From positions 1 through 11,868 of the forward strand of contig URFU01000071.1 of the NCBI GenBank assembly GCA_900547125.1: DNA of 11,868 bases, given 5' to 3'. The translations under genes and the position numbers were made by a program. This document shows, piece after piece, positions 1 to 4,379 of the stretch (position 1 is the first letter of the stretch; every line of letters begins with the position of its first letter). The notes beneath the pieces were generated by a model. That model searched no databases and was not told the DNA's origin. It saw only the letters and a program-made list of their open reading frames with translations. The stretch comes from an uncultured Collinsella sp. GTDB taxonomy: Bacteria > Actinomycetota > Coriobacteriia > Coriobacteriales > Coriobacteriaceae.

Positions 1-135
1 ATCGTTAAATTAAGCATCCACAAATATCATAATATTAAACAATGTTGTGTTTAAATTGTGACTGTTTCGCGGTTTTAACCGCTTAAACTGTCCTTTTTTC
101 ACCGCAACTTATGGAGGGGATGGGGCGGGGTGCTG
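1..135. other. AT-rich intergenic region at left edge
   Basis: No gene is visible in these 135 bases, which lie downstream of mnmA. The first 65 bases are much more AT-rich than the rest of the window. At 69-82 there is a small hairpin (GCGGTT / AACCGC) followed on the plus strand by TTAAACTGTCC and six T (94-99). This could be a weak plus-strand terminator of a gene outside the window. On the minus strand it has no T-run behind it, so it is not a convincing terminator for mnmA. Bases 95-111 carry the TTTTTCACCGCAACTTA sequence described as a repeat. Confidence 0.4.
95..111 (-). repeat. Single copy of TTGCGGTGAAA-type intergenic repeat
   Basis: Read on the minus strand this stretch gives AAGTTGCGGTGAAAAA. 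It closely matches both arms of the inverted repeat at 11172-11234 (TTGCGGTGGAATAGTTCC and, on the minus strand, TTGCGGTGAAATAGTTCC). The shared core is TTGCGGTG followed by an A-rich stretch. Three occurrences in under 12 kb, all between genes, suggest a dispersed intergenic element family. This copy looks like a lone or degraded arm. Confidence 0.4.
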
Positions 136-1236
136 CTACCTGATGGCTGCCGTAACGGTGCCGCCGCCCAGGACGACGTCGCCGCGATAGACTACAACGG
201 CCTGGCCGGGGGCGATGGCTCGCTGCGGCTCGTCAAAAGTTAGCAGCATTTGCCCGTCTTCGCCACGTGTAAGGGTTGCTGCCTGGTCCTTTTGACGGTA
301 GCGGTACTTGGCACCCACGTGAATGCCGCCGGACGTGAGTTCTGCCTCCATGCGATCGGCAGGGGCGCTCCAGATCCAGTCGTTGGCCGTGAGCGCCGTG
401 GCCGTCAGGTCCTCGGCCTCGCCCAGATGCACAATGTTGTTGGCGGCATCGACGCCCGTTACGTACACGGGATGCGCCATCGCGACGCCCAAGCCCTTGC
501 GCTGGCCGATGGTGTAGCGCAGCGCGCCGTTGTGGCGCCCGACCACGCTGCCGTCGCGCCATACAATATCGCCCGGCTCGGCGGCATGCCCGCAGCGGCG
601 CTCGATATAGCCCGCGTAGTCGCCGTCCGCGATAAAGCAGATATCCTCGCTCTCGGCCTTCTTGGCGTTGATAAAGCCCTGCTCGGCGGCAATGCGGCGC
701 ACATCGCGCTCTTTGTCCAGCCCAGCCAGCGGAAAGATCGTGTGTGCTAGGCGCTCCTGCGTGAGCGAATACAAAAAGTAGCTCTGGTCCTTCTTGGGGT
801 CCTCGCCGCGGTGCAGCTGCCAGGTGCCGTCGGACGCCTGACTCGTTTTGGCGTAGTGACCTGTGGCTATGTAGTCGCAGCCCATATCGAGTGCCGCATC
901 GAGCAACGCGCCAAACTTAATATGGCGGTTGCAGATGATGCATGGGTTGGGCGTCAACCCCTCCTGATAGGCAGTCACAAATCGCTCGATAACGTTGCGG
1001 TCGAAGGTCTGCTGCAGGTCGAGCACATGGTGGGGTATCCCCAGGCGCTCGGCGACGGCCTTTGCATCGGCGATGTCGCGGTCGACCTTGCTCATACCCG
1101 TGACGGGATCGGGCGCGGGGCAGGTGAGGCGCATGGTGGCACCGACGCATTCGTAGCCCTGGCGCTTGAGCAGATACGCGGTCACGCTGGAATCGACGCC
1201 GCCGCTCATGGCGACGAGCACGCGCTTGTTGTGCAT
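136..1236 (-). CDS. mnmA: tRNA-specific 2-thiouridylase MnmA
   Basis: MnmA adenylates and thiolates U34 of Lys, Glu and Gln tRNAs in the cytoplasm (s2U34), taking persulfide sulfur from a cysteine desulfurase relay. The 366-residue protein has the family length. It shows the N-type PP-loop SGGVDSS (residues 11-17), the TPNPCIICN segment with Cys102, GHYAK (126-130), DQSYFLYSL (150-158) and the second catalytic cysteine Cys200 in SEDICFI. Cys102 and Cys200 match the E. coli pair Cys102/Cys199. RYTIGQRKGLG (240-250) leads into the C-terminal beta-barrel. The start at 1236 is chosen because AAGGAG lies 9 nt upstream and the protein begins MHNKRVLVAMSGG. The reading frame stays open to 1659, but that upstream part has no family similarity. 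It lies downstream of cysK on the same strand with 178 bp between. Confidence 0.95.
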   Translation of the reverse strand: MHNKRVLVAMSGGVDSSVTAYLLKRQGYECVGATMRLTCPAPDPVTGMSKVDRDIADAKAVAERLGIPHHVLDLQQTFDRNVIERFVTAYQEGLTPNPCIICNRHIKFGALLDAALDMGCDYIATGHYAKTSQASDGTWQLHRGEDPKKDQSYFLYSLTQERLAHTIFPLAGLDKERDVRRIAAEQGFINAKKAESEDICFIADGDYAGYIERRCGHAAEPGDIVWRDGSVVGRHNGALRYTIGQRKGLGVAMAHPVYVTGVDAANNIVHLGEAEDLTATALTANDWIWSAPADRMEAELTSGGIHVGAKYRYRQKDQAATLTRGEDGQMLLTFDEPQRAIAPGQAVVVYRGDVVLGGGTVTAAIR

Positions 1237-1265
1237 GGGGAGGTTCTCCTTGGTGGCATGTGGCC

Positions 1266-1304
1266 AAAAAAGAAAAGCGGCGCGGGAGGCTGGTTCCGCG
1301 CCGC
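1266..1304 (-). terminator. Intrinsic terminator-like hairpin after cysK / before mnmA
   Basis: On the minus strand GCGGCGCGG (1296-1304) pairs perfectly over 9 bp with CCGCGCCGC (1277-1285). The loop is 10 nt, and the hairpin is followed by TTTTCTTTTTT (1266-1276). This is a textbook rho-independent shape, about 110 nt downstream of the cysK stop and only 30 nt upstream of the mnmA start. It may end cysK transcription. Because a possible extended -10 element lies directly upstream at 1309-1317, the same hairpin could also be the 5' end of an mnmA transcript. Confidence 0.65.
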
Positions 1305-1308
1305 AGAC

Positions 1309-1317
1309 ATTGTAGCA
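1309..1317 (-). promoter_or_regulatory. Possible extended -10 promoter for mnmA
   Basis: The minus strand reads TGCTACAAT, which fits an extended -10 element (TGnTAnnnT). It would start transcription near 1302, about 65 nt upstream of the mnmA start codon. No good -35 hexamer is seen 16-18 bp upstream, so the call rests on the extended -10 alone. Its predicted start coincides with the first bases of the GC-rich hairpin at 1277-1304. Confidence 0.35.
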
Positions 1318-1414
1318 AGTTCGGACGTCTCGTGGGACACCCTGATTGGATGGGCTCAGGCTACCGGGAGAGAGGAGACCGGTTCGTCCTGGGCTCAACC
1401 TTTGCGCGACGGAC

Positions 1415-2353
1415 CTAGTCCTGGAAGAGTGCCGTGGACAGGTAGCGCTCACCGGTATCGGCGAGCAGGGCCACGATGGTCTTGCCCTCGTTCTCGGGGC
1501 GCTTGGCCAGCTGCAGAGCGGCCCAGACGGCGGCGCCGGACGAAATGCCCACGAGCACGCCTTCCTTGTGGCCCACGGCGCGGCCGGTGGCAAAGGCGTC
1601 GTCGTTCTCGACGGGGATGATCTCGTCATAGATCTGGGTGTCGAGGACGTCGGGCACAAAGCCGGCGCCGATACCCTGGATCTTGTGCGGGCCGGCCTGG
1701 CCCTTGGAGAGTACCGGGGAGGTGGCGGGCTCGACGGCGACGACCTGAATCTCGGGGTTCTGCTCCTTGAGGAACTCGCCCACGCCGGTCACAGTTCCGC
1801 CGGTGCCGACGCCGGCGACGAAGATGTCGACCTTGCCGTCGGTGTCGTCCCAGATCTCGGGGCCGGTCGTGGCCTTGTGGATGGCGGGGTTGGCGGGGTT
1901 CACAAACTGGCCGGCGATAATGCTGTTGGGCGTCTCCTTCTGCAGCTCCTCGGCCTTGGCGATGGCGCCCTTCATGCCCTTGGAGCCGTCGGTGAGCACG
2001 AGCTGTGCGCCGTATGCCTGCATAAGTTTGCGGCGCTCGACGGACATGGTCTCGGGCATGGTGATGATCACCTTGTAGCCGCGAGCCGCCGCCACCGAGG
2101 CGATGCCGACGCCGGTGTTGCCGCTCGTGGGCTCGATGATGGTGTAGTCGCCGCCGCGCACGAGTTTGCCGGCCTTCTCGGCCTCGTCGATCATGTTCTT
2201 GGCGACGCGGTCTTTGACGGACCCGGCGGGGTTGAAGTATTCCAGCTTGACGAGCACGCGGGCCTTGAGGTCCTCATCGGCCTCAAAGTGAGTGAGCTCC
2301 AGAAGCGGGGTGTGGCCGATAAGCTGATCGATGGACGTATAAACATTGCTCAT
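1415..2353 (-). CDS. cysK: Cysteine synthase A (O-acetylserine sulfhydrylase)
   Basis: PLP enzyme that makes cysteine and acetate from O-acetylserine and sulfide in the cytoplasm, the last step of cysteine synthesis. The 312-residue protein has the CysK length and nearly all its signatures. NPAGSVKDR (41-49) contains the PLP-binding Lys47. EPTSGNTG (74-81) is the substrate/PLP asparagine loop. MSVERR (103-108), GQFVNPANP (148-156), the phosphate-binding GVGTGGTVTG (181-190) and GISSGAA (269-275) follow. These favour CysK over cystathionine beta-synthase, which would be longer. The start is supported by GGAGG 6 nt upstream. It is divergent from an Rrf2 regulator and has a predicted promoter at 2461-2489. 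No cysE is present in this window. Confidence 0.94.
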   Translation of the reverse strand: MSNVYTSIDQLIGHTPLLELTHFEADEDLKARVLVKLEYFNPAGSVKDRVAKNMIDEAEKAGKLVRGGDYTIIEPTSGNTGVGIASVAAARGYKVIITMPETMSVERRKLMQAYGAQLVLTDGSKGMKGAIAKAEELQKETPNSIIAGQFVNPANPAIHKATTGPEIWDDTDGKVDIFVAGVGTGGTVTGVGEFLKEQNPEIQVVAVEPATSPVLSKGQAGPHKIQGIGAGFVPDVLDTQIYDEIIPVENDDAFATGRAVGHKEGVLVGISSGAAVWAALQLAKRPENEGKTIVALLADTGERYLSTALFQD

Positions 2354-2409
2354 GGTGAACCTCCAAAGTGTTCAAATGACTGGATACCGTGTGGTTTTAC
2401 GGTGTGTGT

Positions 2410-2453
2410 AGCAGCGAAACCCATAAACCTTATGGGTTGTTCTTTTTGCTGCT
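2410..2453. promoter_or_regulatory. Nested dyad in cysK leader: operator or 5' mRNA hairpin
   Basis: The inner perfect inverted repeat is AACCCATAA (2418-2426) / TTATGGGTT (2430-2438) with a 3-nt centre. It is enclosed by a 6-bp outer pair AGCAGC (2410-2415) / GCTGCT (2448-2453). It lies just downstream of the predicted cysK start site (about 2454) and ends about 57 nt upstream of the start codon. The neighbouring Rrf2 regulator makes the inner 21-bp palindrome a candidate operator, as Rrf2 proteins bind dyads as dimers. The outer pairing and position at the mRNA 5' end equally allow an RNA hairpin. A second small hairpin, ACCGT (2386-2390) / ACGGT (2399-2403), follows in the leader. Confidence 0.5.
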
Positions 2454-2460
2454 GGCAAGC

Positions 2461-2489
2461 ATAGTAGACAGTAAAGCCTAGTAACGCAA
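2461..2489 (-). promoter_or_regulatory. cysK: Sigma-70-type promoter for cysK
   Basis: The minus strand reads TTGCGT (2484-2489), a 17-bp spacer, then TACTAT (2461-2466). Both hexamers match the housekeeping consensus at four of six positions, and the spacing is ideal. Transcription would start near 2454, giving a leader of about 100 nt with the dyad described at 2410-2453. Confidence 0.6.
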
Positions 2490-2542
2490 TAGGAAATAGA
2501 AGATTATTACGAGGCGATTAACCAGCTTGACGGGAATAGGTA

Positions 2543-2570
2543 TTTTCAAAGCCAATTTTTCGGCTAGAAT
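2543..2570 (+). promoter_or_regulatory. Possible promoter of the Rrf2 regulator gene
   Basis: TAGAAT (2565-2570) is a good -10 hexamer, about 36 nt upstream of the start codon. The best -35 is the weak TTTTCA (2543-2548) with a 16-bp spacer. A short dyad AGCC (2550-2553) / GGCT (2562-2565) overlaps the -10 and could serve autoregulation, but four base pairs is too little to be sure. Confidence 0.35.
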
Positions 2571-2606
2571 TGCTACGGATTAAAAGACCGAAAGGCAGCA
2601 ATATAT

Positions 2607-3035
2607 ATGTTGGTTTCCACAAAGGGCAGATATGCCCTGCGCGTTATGGTCGACCTGGCCGAGCACCAGGCGGCAGGCCGCATTCCCCTCAAAGAGATCG
2701 CCGCGCGTCAGGGGATTTCGGAGAAATATCTGGAGAACATTTTGGCTACGCTCGTGCGCGCCAATATGCTCTCGGGCATGCGCGGCAAGGGTGGCGGCTA
2801 CGTGCTCACGCGCCCGCCCGAGCAGTATACGGTGGGCGAGATCTTGCGCCTGACCGAGGGCAGCCTGGCGCCGGTCGCATGCCTGGACGGCGACTGCAAG
2901 GGCTGCTCGCGTTCGGACGAGTGCCCCACGCTCGACGTGTGGAAGAACCTGGACAAGCTCATTAACGACTACCTCGATGGCGTGACGCTCGATGCGCTCG
3001 TCGCCCCCAACGAGGGCTACGACTACGTCATCTAG
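2607..3035 (+). CDS. Rrf2-family regulator with IscR-like cysteines
   Basis: A 142-residue winged-helix DNA-binding regulator of the Rrf2 family. The N-terminus MLVSTKGRYALRVMVDLA is the family signature. Residues 28-70 carry the recognition helix and wing (ISEKYLENIL, 37-46; GKGGGYVLTRP, 60-70), and the C-terminal part is a dimerisation helix. Four cysteines, Cys92, Cys97, Cys100 and Cys106, lie where IscR binds its [2Fe-2S] cluster (Cys92, 98 and 104 in E. coli). A cysteine-free CymR-type regulator is therefore less likely, and an Fe-S, redox or iron sensor is suggested. Divergence from cysK and nearness to mnmA fit control of sulfur metabolism, but the targets are inferred. The ribosome site is weak (AAAGG, 11 nt upstream). 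A terminator follows at 3105-3141. Confidence 0.85.
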   Translation: MLVSTKGRYALRVMVDLAEHQAAGRIPLKEIAARQGISEKYLENILATLVRANMLSGMRGKGGGYVLTRPPEQYTVGEILRLTEGSLAPVACLDGDCKGCSRSDECPTLDVWKNLDKLINDYLDGVTLDALVAPNEGYDYVI

Positions 3036-3044
3036 TCCCACCTG

Positions 3045-3069
3045 CCATTTGGGGACGGGGTAGAAATGG
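3045..3069 (+). repeat. GGGGACGG-type intergenic repeat copy
   Basis: CCATTT (3045-3050) and AAATGG (3064-3069) form a small inverted repeat around GGGGACGGGGTAG. The core TGGGGACGG followed a few bases later by AAA-GG also occurs in both arms of the inverted repeat at 4209-4297. Just after it there is TTGCCA (3079-3084) / TGGCAA (3094-3099). It appears to be a smaller member of the same intergenic element family, located right after the rrf2 stop codon. Confidence 0.4.
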
Positions 3070-3104
3070 TCGATTTTCTTGCCATCTGAGGCTTGGCAAA
3101 TGAC

Positions 3105-3141
3105 AAGGCCGCCCATCGTTGCGATGGACGGCCTTCGTTTT
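3105..3141 (+). terminator. Intrinsic terminator between convergent rrf2 and yvlD-like genes
   Basis: The stem pairs 3105-3118 with 3122-3135 over 14 positions with one mismatch and a TTG loop. It is followed on the plus strand by CGTTTT. It ends the Rrf2 gene. On the minus strand the hairpin is followed by TTGTCATTT, so it may also weakly stop the convergent membrane-protein gene. Confidence 0.8.
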
Positions 3142-3172
3142 GGCATGTTGTGGCGGTTCGTATCCGGTCGCT

Positions 3173-3538
3173 TTAGTTCCTGGCGATGCTGTCGAGAATG
3201 CTGCGCATGATGGATACCAGGATGCTGCCCATAAAGGCCGATCCAAAGCCGGCAATGGAGATACCCGCTCCCAGCAGATTGACCGACAGGTAGCTGGCCA
3301 GCTCGAGCATAAAGCTGTTGACTACGAGCTGAAAAATACCAAGCGTGATAATAGTGAGCGGCAGTGAGATGACCGTCAGGAACGGCTTTACGAGCGAGTC
3401 GACGATGTTGAGGAACAGTCCCACGAAGGCAAAGCAGACCCAGGCATCGGCCATGCCGAAGGGCTGAATGCCGGGGACGAGAAACGTTGCAATCGCGATG
3501 GCGATTGAGGTCAAAAGCCAGTTGAGCAAAAAGCGCAT
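3173..3538 (-). CDS. YvlD-like small membrane protein ('phage holin family 4')
   Basis: A 121-residue, very hydrophobic protein with about four membrane segments (roughly residues 4-21, 33-50, 54-85 and 96-116). It has the recognisable YvlD/PF04020 pattern: an early VPGI (21-24), GLFLNIVDSLVKPFL (40-54) with the conserved N...KP, and SLPLTIITLGIFQLVVN (58-74). The database name 'phage holin family protein' reflects topology. Most chromosomal members are not phage lysis genes, and no phage genes are nearby. In Bacillus, YvlD belongs to an envelope-stress operon, but no partner of that operon is seen here. The start is supported by AAAGGA 8 nt upstream. It stands alone and convergent to rrf2. 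Its molecular role is unknown. Confidence 0.8.
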   Translation of the reverse strand: MRFLLNWLLTSIAIAIATFLVPGIQPFGMADAWVCFAFVGLFLNIVDSLVKPFLTVISLPLTIITLGIFQLVVNSFMLELASYLSVNLLGAGISIAGFGSAFMGSILVSIMRSILDSIARN

Positions 3539-3861
3539 GGTGGGAATCCTTTCTTGCGCATGGCGTGGTGAGGGGGCGTGAGGGGCGCATGCCTTTGCAA
3601 CTCGGATAGATGCGCGGGCACGGTCCTGTTTGGGCGCCCATTGTCTCAGATATTCGTGGAGCTTGCGTGCGCATTCGATTTCAAAACGGCGCTCGTCCTA
3701 AAAAATGCGCCGCTGGCAGAGAGTCTTGTCGCTTTAGTTTGGTGGTGTGCTAAACTGCTACGGGCAAAAGCCACAGGTGTTGCCCTATTGCATAGAACGG
3801 GCGAGCGATGCCCGATGTCAGTATCAACTTCGATGCCTTTTGGCGGGTTTGGCGGTGATCG
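3539..3861. other. 323-bp divergent intergenic region
   Basis: No gene is supported here. It should hold the promoter of the YvlD-like gene (minus strand), for which I see no convincing hexamers, and that of the YerC-like gene (plus strand, 3748-3756). A CGGCGC (3687-3692) / GCGCCG (3707-3712) hairpin with a 14-nt loop is followed on the minus strand by TTTTG. It is too loose to call a terminator. Short open frames crossing this gap have no family features. Confidence 0.4.
3748..3756 (+). promoter_or_regulatory. Possible extended -10 promoter for the YerC-like gene
   Basis: TGCTAAACT (3748-3756) fits an extended -10. A TTGTCG at 3726-3731 is 19 bp away, a poor -35 distance. The region also reads TTTAG (3733-3737) and CTAAA (3750-3754), a 5-bp inverted repeat spaced by 12 bp that overlaps the -10. 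It could be a site for the encoded TrpR-like protein. Transcription would begin near 3763, about 100 nt upstream of the start codon. Confidence 0.35.
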
Positions 3862-4161
3862 ATGAATATCGAGAACATGTTTGACAAGCCTGATGTCAAG
3901 CAGCTGGTCCACGCATTTAGTCTTTTGGATGACGAGAAGGATATCCAAGCGTTTTTGACCGATATCTGCACGCCGCGTGAGATTTGCGATCTATCGCAGC
4001 GTCTGCAGGTCGCGCGTTACCTGGACGAGGGCGAGCCCTATGTCGAGGTTCAGGCGCGTACCGGCGCTTCGTCCACCACGGTGAGCCGTGTGTCCAAGGC
4101 GCTCAACGGCGAGTACGGTGGCTACCGCAAGATCCTCATTAAACTGGAGGATGGCGAGTAG
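3862..4161 (+). CDS. YerC/YecD-type TrpR-like transcriptional regulator
   Basis: A 99-residue all-helical protein of the TrpR superfamily, YerC/YecD branch. It aligns along its whole length with the pattern I recall for Bacillus YerC: an N-terminal helical bundle with LLDDEKDIQAFLTDICTPRE (21-40), then SQRLQVARYLDEG (45-57), then the helix-turn-helix YVEVQARTGASSTTVSRVSKAL (60-81). Unlike E. coli TrpR, this branch is not known to bind tryptophan, and its regulon here cannot be read from sequence. The ribosome site is weak (GGCGGTGATCG before ATG), but no better in-frame start is seen. It ends at a strong terminator (4185-4211), so it is likely monocistronic. In Bacillus subtilis yerC sits near pcrA, also a UvrD-like helicase gene. 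The neighbouring addAB here may be coincidence. Confidence 0.85.
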   Translation: MNIENMFDKPDVKQLVHAFSLLDDEKDIQAFLTDICTPREICDLSQRLQVARYLDEGEPYVEVQARTGASSTTVSRVSKALNGEYGGYRKILIKLEDGE

Positions 4162-4184
4162 GCCGCGCCAAAAACGAATTGTGC

Positions 4185-4211
4185 AAAACCGCTCCTCCGG
4201 GGGCGGTTTTT
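4185..4211 (+). terminator. Intrinsic terminator of the YerC-like gene
   Basis: AAAACCGC (4185-4192) pairs with GCGGTTTT (4203-4210). The stem extends through T-G, C-G and C-G pairs to a four-base loop, and five T (4207-4211) end the element. It starts 24 nt after the stop codon. Its last three bases are the first bases of the inverted repeat at 4209. Confidence 0.85.
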
Positions 4212-4297
4212 GATCCCCTGGGGACGGAGGAAAACGGATTACCGGGTTAGACTGACCCTCTCCATGATCCGTTTTCCTCCGTCCCCAGGGGATCAAA
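4209..4297. repeat. Perfect 31-bp inverted repeat, GGGGACGG family
   Basis: The arms at 4209-4239 and 4267-4297 are exact reverse complements over 31 bp, separated by 27 bp. The spacer itself folds: GGGTTAG (4244-4250) faces CTGACCC (4252-4258). Each arm also contains a small palindrome, CCCCTGGGG in the left arm and CCCCAGGGG in the right. No open frame uses it. It lies between the YerC-like terminator and addB. It could form a large hairpin or cruciform, and resembles a REP/MITE-like element more than a terminator because no T-run follows on either strand. Confidence 0.75.
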
Positions 4298-4379
4298 TCT
4301 GTTGGCGTGGGGCAAATCTGTCCGCTTGGGCGGGTAGGATGGATGCATTGATTATTGCGAACAGTTTGAGTGGAGGACC

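Noticed and set aside
69..82. GCGGTT/AACCGC hairpin as the mnmA terminator
   Set aside because: On the minus strand it is followed by GAAACAG rather than T residues.
1237..1659. N-terminal extension of the mnmA reading frame giving a 507-residue protein
   Set aside because: The added part overlaps the end of cysK, has no family similarity and lies upstream of a good ribosome site and the canonical MnmA start.
2418..2447. Hairpin plus T-rich stretch read as a plus-strand terminator
   Set aside because: No plus-strand gene precedes it, the T-run is offset (GTTCTTTTTG), and it sits just downstream of the cysK start site, so operator or leader hairpin is more sensible.
1346..2464. Long plus-strand open frame of 372 codons opposite cysK
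   Set aside because: It is the antisense shadow of a clear cysK gene. High GC removes stop codons, and its His/Gly/Leu/Asp-rich composition is typical of such shadows.
3173..3538. Prophage or lysis cassette suggested by the 'phage holin' family name
   Set aside because: No endolysin, integrase, capsid or other phage gene is nearby. The protein fits the chromosomal YvlD type.
2580..3674. Minus-strand open frame of 364 codons across rrf2, the terminator and the YvlD-like gene
   Set aside because: It covers two well-supported genes in other frames, runs through a terminator hairpin, and shows no domain.
4335..4340. TAGGAT as the addB -10 promoter element
   Set aside because: No usable -35 at 15-19 bp and no extended -10. 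addB probably has a promoter in 4298-4379, but I cannot place it.
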